From Bacillus halotolerans (lineage in GTDB: Bacteria; Bacillota; Bacilli; Bacillales; Bacillaceae), in contig NZ_LPVF01000009.1 of the NCBI RefSeq assembly GCF_001517105.1, positions 55,742 to 119,741 on the forward strand: 64,000 nt of DNA. The letters run 5' to 3'. This document shows, in pieces, positions 9,416 through 17,323 of this stretch (the stretch's first letter is position 1; each line of letters starts with the position of its first letter). The position numbers and the translations under genes are program-made. The notes beneath the pieces are model-generated. The model ran no database searches, had not been told where the DNA came from, and saw only the letters and a program-made list of their open reading frames with translations.

Positions 9416-11089
9416 ATGAATGCAGAAATCACATATGATACAAAATGGCCCGAAGAATTTGCCGAAAGACTGAAAAACGACGGTCCGTGGTCAAACTGGG
9501 AGCTGTACAAGCTTTCATCAGAAATCCAGGAAACATTGGCGATTCCTGAATTTGAAGGCTTGCGGGCCCCATTATATCTCCCTTCCTTCACGCCGCTTCC
9601 CCATCAGCTTGAGGTTGCGCAGAAGGTTGTTGAAAAAATGAACGGAAAAGCGATTTTAGCAGATGAAGTGGGGCTCGGCAAAACTGTTGAAGCCGGACTG
9701 ATTCTAAAAGAATATATGATTCGCGGGTTAGCCAAAAAAATTCTGATCCTTGTGCCAGCTTCTCTTGTTTCGCAGTGGGTGAAAGAGCTTCAGGAAAAAT
9801 TTTTGATTCCGGCTGTTGAGCAAAAGAAGAGCTATGTGTGGGAGCAGTGCGATATCGTCGTGTCCTCCATCGATACTGCAAAGCGCTCGCCCCACCGGGA
9901 AATTGTGCTGTCAATCCCATATGATCTCGTCATTATTGATGAGGCCCACAAGCTGAAAAATAGCAAAACAAAGAACTATGAATTTGTCCGGAATCTTGTG
10001 AAAAAATACTGCCTGCTGCTGACTGCGACGCCAATCCAAAACCGTGTTGAAGAAATTTTCAATTTGGTTTCCTTATTAAAGCCTGGTCATTTAGGCAATC
10101 AGAATCACTTTCAAGAAATGTTTTCTAAAAAGAAATCCAGCTTAGAAGCACATGATCATTTAAAAGATCTAGTGAATAAAGTCATGATTCGCAACAGGCG
10201 GCATGACACCGGGCTGAATTGGAAGCAGCGCCGCGTCGAAACAGTGCCGATTGAATTTTCTCCATCAGAGCAGGCGCTTTACGATGAGATTTCCCGCCTG
10301 AAAGAAAGCATTAACAAACCGGCCAGCATGTTCTCCATTATGACACTCCAAAGAGAATGCTGTTCAAGCAGGGAAGCTGTGTACATGACACTGAAAAAAA
10401 TGCTCGACCAAAAAGAAAAACAGGCACCAGCCATTGATGAACACACCATTTCTATATTAATGGACCGCATCAATCAAGTGACGCAAAATTCTAAAGCGAA
10501 TCAAGTCGTCGATCTGATTAAAAAGATAGACGATAAAGTCATTATTTTTACAGAATACCGTGCCACTCAAATTTACCTGCAATGGTTTCTTCAGCAACAC
10601 GGCATTAGCTCTGTGCCGTTCAGAGGCGGATTTAAACGCGGGAAAAAAGACTGGATGAAGGACCTTTTCCGCGGGAAGGTTCAAGTGCTGATTGCAACTG
10701 AAGCGGGCGGCGAAGGGATCAACCTGCAGTTTTGCAATCACATGATTAACTATGATTTGCCATGGAATCCGATGCGGCTTGAACAAAGAATCGGAAGAAT
10801 CCACAGGCTCGGGCAGGAACGTGACGTCCATATTTATAACATGGCTACCAAACATACAGTGGAAGAGCATATTTTAAAGCTTTTATATGAAAAAATTCAT
10901 TTATTTGAAAAAGTGGTCGGCGAGCTTGATGACATTTTAACAAAAATTCAAGTCAACAATTTTGAAGAGCACCTGCACGATATTTTGTACCATTCGGCAA
11001 CCGAAGAAGAAATGAAAATTAAAATGGACAACTTAACCTCATTTTTATCTTATAAAAAACAGCAGCCCGCTGAAAAAAGAGGTTCTTAG
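9416..11089 (+). CDS. yqhH: YqhH, SNF2-family helicase-like ATPase
   Basis: Superfamily 2 Snf2-type ATPase of 557 residues. Motif I is DEVGLGKTVEAG (about 83-94), motif II IIDEAHKLKN (about 173-182), motif III LLTATPIQNR, and the C-terminal helicase lobe has GEGINLQF and QRIGRIHRLGQ. The ATG at 9416 (MNAEITYDTKWPEEF) follows AAAGGCGG; an in-frame ATG at 9386 is less supported. It lies in tandem with yqhG, 19 nt upstream, and probably in one operon with it. The cellular role is unknown; family members remodel nucleoprotein or RNA polymerase complexes. Confidence 0.9.
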   Translation: MNAEITYDTKWPEEFAERLKNDGPWSNWELYKLSSEIQETLAIPEFEGLRAPLYLPSFTPLPHQLEVAQKVVEKMNGKAILADEVGLGKTVEAGLILKEYMIRGLAKKILILVPASLVSQWVKELQEKFLIPAVEQKKSYVWEQCDIVVSSIDTAKRSPHREIVLSIPYDLVIIDEAHKLKNSKTKNYEFVRNLVKKYCLLLTATPIQNRVEEIFNLVSLLKPGHLGNQNHFQEMFSKKKSSLEAHDHLKDLVNKVMIRNRRHDTGLNWKQRRVETVPIEFSPSEQALYDEISRLKESINKPASMFSIMTLQRECCSSREAVYMTLKKMLDQKEKQAPAIDEHTISILMDRINQVTQNSKANQVVDLIKKIDDKVIIFTEYRATQIYLQWFLQQHGISSVPFRGGFKRGKKDWMKDLFRGKVQVLIATEAGGEGINLQFCNHMINYDLPWNPMRLEQRIGRIHRLGQERDVHIYNMATKHTVEEHILKLLYEKIHLFEKVVGELDDILTKIQVNNFEEHLHDILYHSATEEEMKIKMDNLTSFLSYKKQQPAEKRGS

Positions 11090-11108
11090 CCGCAAGGAGG
11101 TTTTACAA

Positions 11109-11903
11109 GTGAGACAGCAAGAGGTTCACCAATTTCTGCTTCGTTTTTTCCAGGCAAACAGCTGTCCGATCATCGACCAAGGCCCCGGTTACATGACGGT
11201 TCAGCTTACAGTTGAAATGGACAAACAGATCATGAATCGGCCTTTTTACTGGCACTGGCGCGAGAAGACCGGCGGCGACCCGAATCCGATGAAAATAACG
11301 TTCATTACAGATAAGGAATCTGCTCCAGAAGACCTAGATGGCGAATTTATTTATTTCGGGGCGCCGCGCCTGTTTCAAATATTTAAAGCAGTTAAACAAA
11401 ATGGGAGATTTACCAGAATGTATGAGAAAATTGAATCAGCCGGAGCGAAAATTCCGCTTCAGCCTTGGCTTGGTATAAATGTCATGATTTCATACCAGTC
11501 CGACATGAAAAAGGATAAGCTATTATCACTAGGTCTTCACCTTGTCTCTGGAGCCATGATTGAAGATTTTCAAAGTAAGCTCGTACAGCTTTCATTGACA
11601 TCACAAATATGTGACTATTGTTTCACCATATCGCCTATGATCAAACCTGAAAGCGGTCTTAAGCGGATGGAGAGCTATATTACCCAAGCCGCTAGACAAG
11701 AACCGTCAGACTGGGCAGAGCAGGCGGTAAACAGGTGGCAAAACGATATGAAATTGCTTGATCAGTTTTATGAGCATACAGAAGAAAAACCAGAAGAGTA
11801 CCAACTTGAAAAACAAGCGTTAAAAGCCTTGTATCAACCAAAGATATCAGTTCAGATCGAAAATGGCGGATTATTTTTTCTGCAAAATAATATTTCGAGC
11901 TAA
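11109..11903 (+). CDS. yqhG: YqhG family protein of unknown function
   Basis: Conserved Bacillus protein of 264 residues without a recognisable catalytic motif. It starts at GTG 11109 behind a strong SD (CAAGGAGG). It looks soluble, with no signal peptide or membrane helix. Tight linkage to the SNF2-like yqhH suggests a partner of that ATPase, but this is inference. The stop codon is followed directly by the sinI control region. Confidence 0.8.
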   Translation: MRQQEVHQFLLRFFQANSCPIIDQGPGYMTVQLTVEMDKQIMNRPFYWHWREKTGGDPNPMKITFITDKESAPEDLDGEFIYFGAPRLFQIFKAVKQNGRFTRMYEKIESAGAKIPLQPWLGINVMISYQSDMKKDKLLSLGLHLVSGAMIEDFQSKLVQLSLTSQICDYCFTISPMIKPESGLKRMESYITQAARQEPSDWAEQAVNRWQNDMKLLDQFYEHTEEKPEEYQLEKQALKALYQPKISVQIENGGLFFLQNNISS

Positions 11904-11914
11904 CTTTTTTCAGA

Positions 11915-11957
11915 TTCGACATCGTTCTCGTTTTTTTTGGAAAAATGCTATTATAAT
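11915..11957 (+). promoter_or_regulatory. Spo0A box and promoter of sinI
   Basis: TTCGACA (11915-11921) is an exact 0A-box half, and TATAAT (11952-11957) provides the -10 element. The -35 region is just a T8 tract, consistent with an activator-dependent promoter. Activation of the sinI promoter by Spo0A~P is established in B. subtilis. Confidence 0.65.
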
Positions 11958-12086
11958 AAAGGTATATTGGAAAAAAATTCTGGCTATTCAATTGGCAAAT
12001 GACTTCCAGAGACCACAGAAGGCGTACAATGGTCATGGCCGGACTGGCTGAAATACATAAACAAGTATTTTAGGAGGAGAAACTGC

Positions 12087-12260
12087 ATGAAAAATGCAAA
12101 ACAAGAGCACTTCGAATTAGATCAAGAATGGGTTGAATTAATGATGGAAGCCAGAGAAGCAAATATCAGCCCTGAGGAAATACGCAAATATTTACTTTTA
12201 AACAAAAAGTCTGCTCATCCTGGTCCGGCAGCCAGAAGTCATACCATAAATCCTTTCTGA
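12087..12260 (+). CDS. sinI: SinI, antagonist of SinR
   Basis: 57-residue anti-repressor that binds SinR and pulls apart the SinR tetramer, freeing matrix genes. The sequence begins MKNAKQEHFELDQEW and carries the helical hook EEIRKYLLLNKK used to wrap around SinR. The ATG at 12087 follows AGGAGGAG. Its stop lies 33 nt before the sinR TTG, and sinR has its own promoter element overlapping the end of sinI. The sequence looks intact. Confidence 0.97.
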   Translation: MKNAKQEHFELDQEWVELMMEAREANISPEEIRKYLLLNKKSAHPGPAARSHTINPF

Positions 12261-12263
12261 ATG

Positions 12264-12272
12264 TGCTATAAT
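12264..12272 (+). promoter_or_regulatory. sinR proximal promoter (extended -10)
   Basis: TGC-TATAAT with the -10 at 12267-12272, 21 nt before the sinR start; the -35 is weak. It would give constitutive sinR expression separate from sinI. Confidence 0.6.
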
Positions 12273-12293
12273 ATCACAAGGAAGGTGATGACA

Positions 12294-12629
12294 TTGATTG
12301 GCCAGCGTATTAAACAATACCGTAAAGAAAAAGGCTACTCACTATCAGAACTAGCAGAAAAAGCTGGGGTAGCGAAGTCTTATTTAAGCTCAATAAAACG
12401 AAATCTACAAACGAACCCCTCCATTCAATTTCTCGAAAAAGTCTCCGCTGTTCTGGACGTCTCGGTTCATACTTTGCTTGATGAAAAACATGAAACCGAA
12501 TACGATGGTCAATTAGATAGTGAATGGGAGAAATTGGTTCGCGATGCGATGACATCTGGGGTATCGAAAAAACAATTTCGTGAATTTTTAGATTATCAAA
12601 AATGGAGAAAGTCCCAAAAAGAGGAGTAG
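12294..12629 (+). CDS. sinR: SinR, master repressor of biofilm matrix genes (E35K variant)
   Basis: Xre-family repressor of eps and tapA operons, 111 residues from TTG 12294, preceded by GGAAGGTG. The N-terminal helix-turn-helix (residues 1-62) contains ELAEKAGVAKSYLSSI, and the C-terminal multimerisation helices end in FREFLDYQKWRKSQKEE. Codon 35 (12396-12398) is AAA, Lys, where SinR and most Xre repressors have Glu (the SxIE-G pattern of the recognition helix region). All other residues match the SinR I remember. The change could weaken operator binding. Its target, the tapA operon, lies on the opposite strand next door. Confidence 0.95.
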   Translation: MIGQRIKQYRKEKGYSLSELAEKAGVAKSYLSSIKRNLQTNPSIQFLEKVSAVLDVSVHTLLDEKHETEYDGQLDSEWEKLVRDAMTSGVSKKQFREFLDYQKWRKSQKEE

Positions 12630-12659
12630 TGCCTGAGCAGAGGCACTTACTCCTCTTTT
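12617..12659 (+). terminator. Terminator of sinI-sinR
   Basis: AAAGAGGAGT plus GTGCCT pair with AGGCAC plus ACTCCTCTTT around a short loop, with a small bulge and a T-rich 3' arm; the stem starts in the last sinR codons. Confidence 0.8.
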
Positions 12660-12677
12660 GTCAAATGAACATAAGAA

Positions 12678-12703
12678 TGGCTCAGTACGCATGTACTGAG
12701 CCA
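12678..12703 (-). terminator. Terminator of the tapA-sipW-tasA operon
   Basis: A perfect 11-bp stem TGGCTCAGTAC / GTACTGAGCCA with loop GCAT, placed 12 nt beyond the tasA stop. The U tract on the minus strand is weak (TTCTTATG). Confidence 0.6.
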
Positions 12704-12715
12704 CCTCTTTTTCTA

Positions 12716-13501
12716 TTAATGTTTATCCTCGCTATGCGCTTTTTCATTTTCTTTAATGTAACCGTCTTTATCAGTATGTTCCTTTTTGATTGTCAAGCCA
12801 CTCCACTGTGTTGCTTCAAATGAGAATTGAAGCTGTAATGAGTTGCCTTGATATTTATTTTGAACCATTTGTCCCTTTTCATCTTTTGTTTTATCGTCTT
12901 TAAATTGAATTTCCATTTTAACCTGGTCAAAATCAGTCGGTGTTTTTGGAACACCGTCATATTCAAGAGCGGTTTTACCGTCAATTGTCGCTATATTGAC
13001 TTTTCCGCTTGCGTTTAAGAATTTAGGATCAATTTGTTTTTTAATTTTTTCAGTCGCCGCAGCATCATTCTTAGAGGACATTAAATATAAGTCTTTAAGG
13101 TTGACATCATCTAAAATGATGTTTTTCGGATAGCCATTGCCTCCCTCTTTGCCGACTGTCAATAATGTAACCTCAAACTGGCTGAGAAAATCTTCTGGGG
13201 ATGTATTACTTCCGCCGTTTGCTTTAAATTCTCCATAATTCAGCGCCATTAATACCTCTTTGATCGCAAGTGAGCCGTTATTTTCGAATTGGAAATCTTT
13301 CGTCAATTTATCTCCCGGCTTTAGATTTGATAAGTTGACACTGGCTGAATTTTCTTTCACTGCTAAATCAAGCGTACCTGATGCAAAAGTAGCATCCGTT
13401 GATTTAATGTCGTTAAATGCTGCCCATGTTCCTCCCCCTACTAAAGCTAACCCTAGTGCTGCTGATGCAACTCCTAAACTCAATTTCTTTTTCATACCCA
13501 T
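12716..13501 (-). CDS. tasA: TasA, major biofilm matrix amyloid-like fibre protein
   Basis: Secreted structural protein of the biofilm matrix, assembled into fibres with TapA and processed by SipW. It is 261 residues; the signal peptide MGMKKKLSLGVASAALGLAL is cleaved by SipW after about residue 27 (GTWAAFND). The mature part contains FQFENNGSLAIKEVLMALNYG and TPTDFDQVKMEIQF, typical of the camelysin/TasA family. The start at 13501 follows AAGGGGAG. It is the third gene of a SinR-repressed operon that runs towards sinR. A few substitutions relative to strain 168 are apparent from memory. Confidence 0.97.
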   Translation of the reverse strand: MGMKKKLSLGVASAALGLALVGGGTWAAFNDIKSTDATFASGTLDLAVKENSASVNLSNLKPGDKLTKDFQFENNGSLAIKEVLMALNYGEFKANGGSNTSPEDFLSQFEVTLLTVGKEGGNGYPKNIILDDVNLKDLYLMSSKNDAAATEKIKKQIDPKFLNASGKVNIATIDGKTALEYDGVPKTPTDFDQVKMEIQFKDDKTKDEKGQMVQNKYQGNSLQLQFSFEATQWSGLTIKKEHTDKDGYIKENEKAHSEDKH

Positions 13502-13565
13502 GGTAAACTCCCCTTTTATTGAATGATTATATTATCGAAACCTGTTGCCAGGTTTACAACTGATG

Positions 13566-14150
13566 TTAAGTGGACATCGTATTGTCCTTTGTCTCTGTTT
13601 CCAAGGCTTTCGTCTTTCTTTCAATCTCTCTGATCGCACTGCTGATTGTCACAAAAGAGTAGATCAGCAGCATAACGCCAGGAACAATCAGTAAAATAGC
13701 AGTGCCGATCGGCTGACTGGCAAAATGAAGCATGTAGCCGGCATAAGGAAGCTGAAAACCTGTATATTGCGCGCGGACATTCTCATCCGACACAGGCGCA
13801 GAATCAGCTGCGGCGTTATTATCCCCTTTTGTTTGGAATAACAAATGATCGCCTTGCTTTTTCATATCAATAATTCTATGGGTCACCGCTGTGTCTGCAT
13901 CCTGCATAGATATGATCACGTCGCCCTTTTGGAGCTCTTTCACATCTGTGATTTCTTTAACGAGAATTAATGAGCCCGTTTTAAATTCAGGGTCCATTGA
14001 GCCAGACAGTACTGATTTTAGCGTGTATCCGAACACTGCCGGCTCTCCCCCGGATGAACGTGTTGATATGACAACTAGCGTTAACACAATAATCAGAGTA
14101 AAGATGATTACGTAAAGGATATTACTGATCAGCTTTAATGCTTTTTTCAT
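13566..14150 (-). CDS. sipW: SipW, ER-type signal peptidase for TasA and TapA
   Basis: Type I signal peptidase of the archaeal/eukaryotic kind using Ser-His-Asp instead of Ser-Lys. The catalytic serine lies in LSGSMDP, the histidine in VTHRI and the aspartate in KGDNNAA; with the start at 14150 they are numbers 51, 91 and 110, four higher than the published SipW numbering, so the true start may be slightly further in. Membrane helices lie at about 9-30 and 155-180. It overlaps tapA by 29 nt. It processes TasA and TapA and is also implicated in surface biofilm formation. Confidence 0.95.
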   Translation of the reverse strand: MKKALKLISNILYVIIFTLIIVLTLVVISTRSSGGEPAVFGYTLKSVLSGSMDPEFKTGSLILVKEITDVKELQKGDVIISMQDADTAVTHRIIDMKKQGDHLLFQTKGDNNAAADSAPVSDENVRAQYTGFQLPYAGYMLHFASQPIGTAILLIVPGVMLLIYSFVTISSAIREIERKTKALETETKDNTMST

Positions 14151-14883
14151 CCTCTTCCCCGCTTTCCTTCTGAACTGGTTGATTTTCTTTGTCTTCATTT
14201 ACGGCTTTGTCGGCTGTTTTTTCTTGATCTGTTTTGTCTTTTCTGTCACTGTCTGCTTGATTGTGCTGATTTTTCACAGCCGGCTGACTTTCCTTTTTCG
14301 GTGCTGTCGGTTTTTCGTCACACTTCACAATTGTCATTGGTTCCGACCACTCAGATTTGCTGCCGTCCGCCGGATAGCCGGCCGGTTTATATACTTTAAA
14401 CGCATAAATGCCGGGTTTCACTTTTTTATTTGTTTCAATTTTGTAAAGTGATTCGCCTATTTGGGTGGAAACGTATCCTTTATCTATTACGCTCCCGTCT
14501 TTTAGCGGTTTGCGGGTGTTTTCCAGTTTATGAAGCTCCCACTTCCATTTCGATTTCTTAAGTTTCTGGCCTCTGTTTTCCAGCTCGGCAAATAGACGAA
14601 CAGGGGAACAGACAGTACCTTTTGTATCTGTTTGATTCACCACGTGTAAATCACTTTGGTCCCACCGTTTATCATAATGACAGTTTTTATCTGTATGCTG
14701 AAAGTTCTCACGCGTTTGAAGCGAAACATCAAAGTTTTCAATATCATAAAAAGCAGCGCTTGTATCTCCGGTAAATTGTAAGCATATAGCGGCTGTCAGA
14801 CTGAATATGGCTGAAAGCTGAAAAACAAGCAGCACTCTTAATTTTGTCTTAGCCTTATGCTGATTGCGGAACAATCGAAACAT
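14122..14883 (-). CDS. tapA: TapA, TasA anchoring/assembly protein
   Basis: Formerly YqxM. A 253-residue secreted accessory matrix protein that nucleates TasA fibres. The N-terminus is basic with a hydrophobic signal (LRVLLVFQLSAIFSLTAA) and an AAFYDIENF motif similar to the TasA cleavage region. Four cysteines are visible in NCHYDK, GTVCSP, VKCDEK and the signal region. The C-terminal third is low-complexity, rich in Lys, Glu and Gln. It is the first gene of the matrix operon, directly behind SinR operators. Its end overlaps sipW. Confidence 0.95.
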   Translation of the reverse strand: MFRLFRNQHKAKTKLRVLLVFQLSAIFSLTAAICLQFTGDTSAAFYDIENFDVSLQTRENFQHTDKNCHYDKRWDQSDLHVVNQTDTKGTVCSPVRLFAELENRGQKLKKSKWKWELHKLENTRKPLKDGSVIDKGYVSTQIGESLYKIETNKKVKPGIYAFKVYKPAGYPADGSKSEWSEPMTIVKCDEKPTAPKKESQPAVKNQHNQADSDRKDKTDQEKTADKAVNEDKENQPVQKESGEEDEKSIKADQ

Positions 14884-14924
14884 ACCTTACCCCCTGTAAA
14901 ACACTGTAACTTGATGTGACAGTC

Positions 14925-14957
14925 GTTCTCTTTTAAGAACCGCACAAACTAAGTATA
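14925..14957 (-). promoter_or_regulatory. tapA promoter with inverted SinR operators
   Basis: GTTCTCTTTTAAGAAC (14925-14940) contains two SinR half-operators (consensus GTTCTYT) facing each other, just downstream of a -10 TATACT (complement 14952-14957). A further GTTCGTTT lies near 15000. Occupation by SinR would block the promoter or early elongation. The -35 (TTTAAA, 16-nt spacer) is weak. Confidence 0.7.
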
Positions 14958-15159
14958 ATCAACGGTTGAAGGATTTAAAAACACCAAAATCCGCCATTTT
15001 GTTCGTTTAAAAGAATGTTTTCATCATATTGCATAGCCTTACTCAATATTGCTCACCTTTTTAAGTTTTTAGAATTTTTGGGGATTGTTATGTGAGAAAT
15101 TAAACGCATATCCGGTTAACATTTGGCAATAATAAACAACAAAGAAAGGGTGACGGCTT

Positions 15160-15483
15160 ATGATCAAACAATGTGTGATTTGTCTGTCTCTTCTCGGTTT
15201 CGGCACCAGTGCCGCTCAAGCAGAAGAAGGGCCGCTTGTAACCGCCCGACACATGTCAAAATGGGAAGAGCTTGCTGTAAAAGAAGCAAAAAAAAGGTAC
15301 CCGCTCGCACAGGTACTGGTTAAACAAAAAGTTTGGGACCGCAAAAGAAAAGACGAAGCTGTGAAACAATATCATTTAACCCTGAGAGAAGGCTCAAAGG
15401 AATTCGGCGTGTTTGTCACAATTTCTTTCGATCCTCATAGTCAAAAGGTGAATAAAATTGCAATTTTAGAAGAATATCAATAA
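15160..15483 (+). CDS. yqzG: YqzG, secreted DUF3889 protein
   Basis: A 107-residue exported protein of unknown function. The signal peptide MIKQCVICLSLLGFGTSAAQA is followed by a small charged domain (KWEELAVKEAKKRYPLAQ...EFGVFVTISFDP) typical of DUF3889. The ATG at 15160 follows AAAGGGTGACGGCTT. It stands alone on the plus strand between the tapA and comG operons. Confidence 0.85.
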   Translation: MIKQCVICLSLLGFGTSAAQAEEGPLVTARHMSKWEELAVKEAKKRYPLAQVLVKQKVWDRKRKDEAVKQYHLTLREGSKEFGVFVTISFDPHSQKVNKIAILEEYQ

Positions 15484-15505
15484 GGTCCTCCATGTGAAGG
15501 ACCTT
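15482..15505. terminator. Hairpin after yqzG
   Basis: AAGGTCCT (15482-15489) pairs with AGGACCTT (15498-15505). The U tract is poor on both strands, so its strength as a terminator is uncertain. It could also end the comG operon. Confidence 0.45.
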
Positions 15506-15525
15506 GCTCGTTATATTGGCACAAT

Positions 15526-15705
15526 TTATTTTTTTCTTTTCAGCCATAGCCTAAAACCATAAGGTAAAATACCGAACCAATGCTGAGAAGCAGGCGTTTT
15601 TGTTTCTTTTCGAACCTCTTTTCGTTCTTTTCGCTCATCTTTTGGAGTGTCTATATATTTCACAAATTGCTGAGTCATATATTTGACATAATCATTCGTT
15701 TTCAC
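15526..15705 (-). CDS. yqzE: YqzE, last gene of the comG operon
   Basis: A 59-residue protein of unknown function starting at GTG (complement 15703-15705) behind GAGGTGATCAC. The sequence runs from [18 protein letters not shown] through a strongly basic middle ([13 protein letters not shown]) to [17 protein letters not shown]. It lies about 70 nt after comGG with no terminator between them, so it is probably co-transcribed with the competence genes, although known transformation machinery does not require a recognised YqzE activity. Confidence 0.85.
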   Translation of the reverse strand: MKTNDYVKYMTQQFVKYIDTPKDERKERKEVRKETKTPASQHWFGILPYGFRLWLKRKK

Positions 15706-15776
15706 GTGATCACCTCATCATTCAGTTATTATGAAGTGTTGGCTCACACGACTTTTTTTATACACATACCGCTGGT

Positions 15777-16151
15777 TTATTCTGTCCAGCTCAGCAGTTT
15801 TTTCTGATTTTGATCGAACAGCAGCTGAGCGTTTTTTTCTGTTCCCGACTCTGTGATGGCTTTAAGGGTGATTTCTTGCTGTTCTTTTATGGTTGTTTTG
15901 CGAATGTCATAAGATACATGTCCATATTGAAACTGCTGTGAACCCTTTCGGCCTGGTCTGTGCTCAAGTATATGCCTGATGGATAGAAGCGCGCCATTTT
16001 GCAGCAGATTTTCTCCTGTGTAATACTCTTTTGTTTCCTTCTCAAACATATGGCGTGAAACAAATTGAGGGGCGGTGAAATTCACAATCAGCATCACAAG
16101 GGCAAATGTAAAAAGAACGGCCGGATAGATAAACCCTTTTGAGTAGTACAT
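15777..16151 (-). CDS. comGG: ComGG, minor competence pseudopilin
   Basis: A 124-residue type IV pilin-like protein needed for the transformation pseudopilus. A short leader MYYSKGFIYPAVLF is followed by a hydrophobic helix (ALVMLIVNFTA); the FIYP segment follows the prepilin glycine. It is directly adjacent to comGF, whose stop is at 16152, so translation is coupled. The remainder is poorly conserved between species, as expected for minor pseudopilins. Confidence 0.92.
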   Translation of the reverse strand: MYYSKGFIYPAVLFTFALVMLIVNFTAPQFVSRHMFEKETKEYYTGENLLQNGALLSIRHILEHRPGRKGSQQFQYGHVSYDIRKTTIKEQQEITLKAITESGTEKNAQLLFDQNQKKLLSWTE

Positions 16152-16535
16152 TCACCCACCTCCTAACGACGTATATACCGGAAAAGCTGTTTGATACTCT
16201 TTATCATTCTCATTCTTGACTTTCAGCCAAAGCATCCCGTTTTTAACCTCGGCTTTCATTGTTTTAATATGGTCAAGAATCGGAACATGCCCTTTTCCGT
16301 CTACTCTTTTCCTGATCATTGAATGGTAGATTTCAAAACGGACCTCTTGCCCTGACAGATTTCTGCAGATTAAGACGCTCCCATGCTCATCTGTCTGCAC
16401 TGTCTGCGATTGCTTGCACTCATTCATGATCTGCTCTACCGAAATGATCCATTCCCGCTGCATGAAGCCCTCATTCTCCTGTTGACGTGACAAAAATAGA
16501 TGAAAGTACATCGCTAACGATCCTGATATGAGCAA
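16152..16535 (-). CDS. comGF: ComGF, minor competence pseudopilin (start uncertain)
   Basis: Component of the competence pseudopilus. The customary TTG start at 16535 gives 127 residues beginning MLISGSLAMYFHLFL. However, the same frame is open upstream and reads GQTG|YTLLNVLFSLSAY in front of it: a prepilin-like glycine followed by a hydrophobic helix very like G|FTLLESLLVLSLAS of ComGD. This extension overlaps the end of comGE and has no ATG, GTG or TTG start near by, so the true N-terminus is unresolved. No SD is evident before TTG 16535. Confidence 0.85.
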   Translation of the reverse strand: MLISGSLAMYFHLFLSRQQENEGFMQREWIISVEQIMNECKQSQTVQTDEHGSVLICRNLSGQEVRFEIYHSMIRKRVDGKGHVPILDHIKTMKAEVKNGMLWLKVKNENDKEYQTAFPVYTSLGGG

Positions 16536-16560
16536 ATAAGCAGAGAGCGAAAATAATACA

Positions 16561-16908
16561 TTAAGAAGCGTATAGCCAGTCTGTCCGCAAAATGCTGAGG
16601 CAAAATGGCTTGTCTTTATAGGTGTCTGATGAGATGCATACGTTTTGATACTCTCCCTCCTCCTCCCATGTCATCGAGTATTTGCTATTGTTCATCGAAA
16701 CAGCCTGTGACGAATTTCCTGCTCCTGTCAGCATATATTTGCCTATGCTTTCATTAACAAGCTGATAACCAATTTCTCTCGACTCCGCTATATGTTCATC
16801 AGCTATCAGCTTGTTCCACAACGGCACGATCGTCAGAAGCATAAACATCCATATGCTGAGGGCAGCGATTGTTTCAATTGTAGAAAAGCCTTTATTTTCT
16901 CTCCACAT
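16561..16908 (-). CDS. comGE: ComGE, minor competence pseudopilin
   Basis: A 115-residue pilin-like protein with the prepilin cleavage motif KG|FSTIETIAALSIWMF; Glu at +5 is present. It starts at ATG 16908 inside the end of comGD (17-nt overlap). The C-terminal part contains a cysteine pair (NVCISSD, PFCLSIL). It diverges noticeably from the strain 168 protein as I remember it. Its last 80 nt overlap the possible 5' extension of comGF. Confidence 0.92.
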   Translation of the reverse strand: MWRENKGFSTIETIAALSIWMFMLLTIVPLWNKLIADEHIAESREIGYQLVNESIGKYMLTGAGNSSQAVSMNNSKYSMTWEEEGEYQNVCISSDTYKDKPFCLSILRTDWLYAS

Positions 16909-17323
16909 TCACTCTTCCGCTCCCTAAATAAACTGTTATGTCATAGGCGGCATGCCCTTTTATACGGATTTTCCCGCCTATATTCGGGTGCCCTTTCTCG
17001 TTAAATTCCAAGCGGTCTTTTAATGTCAGTGACTCTGCAAAAAGACCATGATGATATGTACGGTCTATAACAGTGTCACCTATGATTAATTGATATTTTT
17101 TCTCTTGAAAAAGAATCTTTGTTCTTTGATGATTGGAAATTGCGGTCTGCTGTGCAAGTAAAATATCGTTTTTCAGCTGGGATACTGTCTGCCGTAATGC
17201 TGTATTTTCATAAACAGGAGGAAGCGTGGTAAACACCGCAATCAGCATAATAGAGGCGAGGCTTAAAACAAGCAGGCTTTCTAAAAGAGTGAATCCAGCT
17301 TCCCCTTTTAATTCAATGTTCAA
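16892..17323 (-). CDS. comGD: ComGD, minor competence pseudopilin
   Basis: A 143-residue pilin-like protein with leader MNIELKGEAG|FTLLESLL processed by the prepilin peptidase ComC; Glu at +5 of the mature protein is conserved. TTG at 17323 was chosen because GGGGAGG sits 6 nt upstream; longer in-frame starts would run back into comGC. It overlaps comGC by 11 nt and comGE by 17 nt. The C-terminus IKGHAAYDITVYLGSGR is well conserved. Confidence 0.92.
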   Translation of the reverse strand: MNIELKGEAGFTLLESLLVLSLASIMLIAVFTTLPPVYENTALRQTVSQLKNDILLAQQTAISNHQRTKILFQEKKYQLIIGDTVIDRTYHHGLFAESLTLKDRLEFNEKGHPNIGGKIRIKGHAAYDITVYLGSGRVNVERK

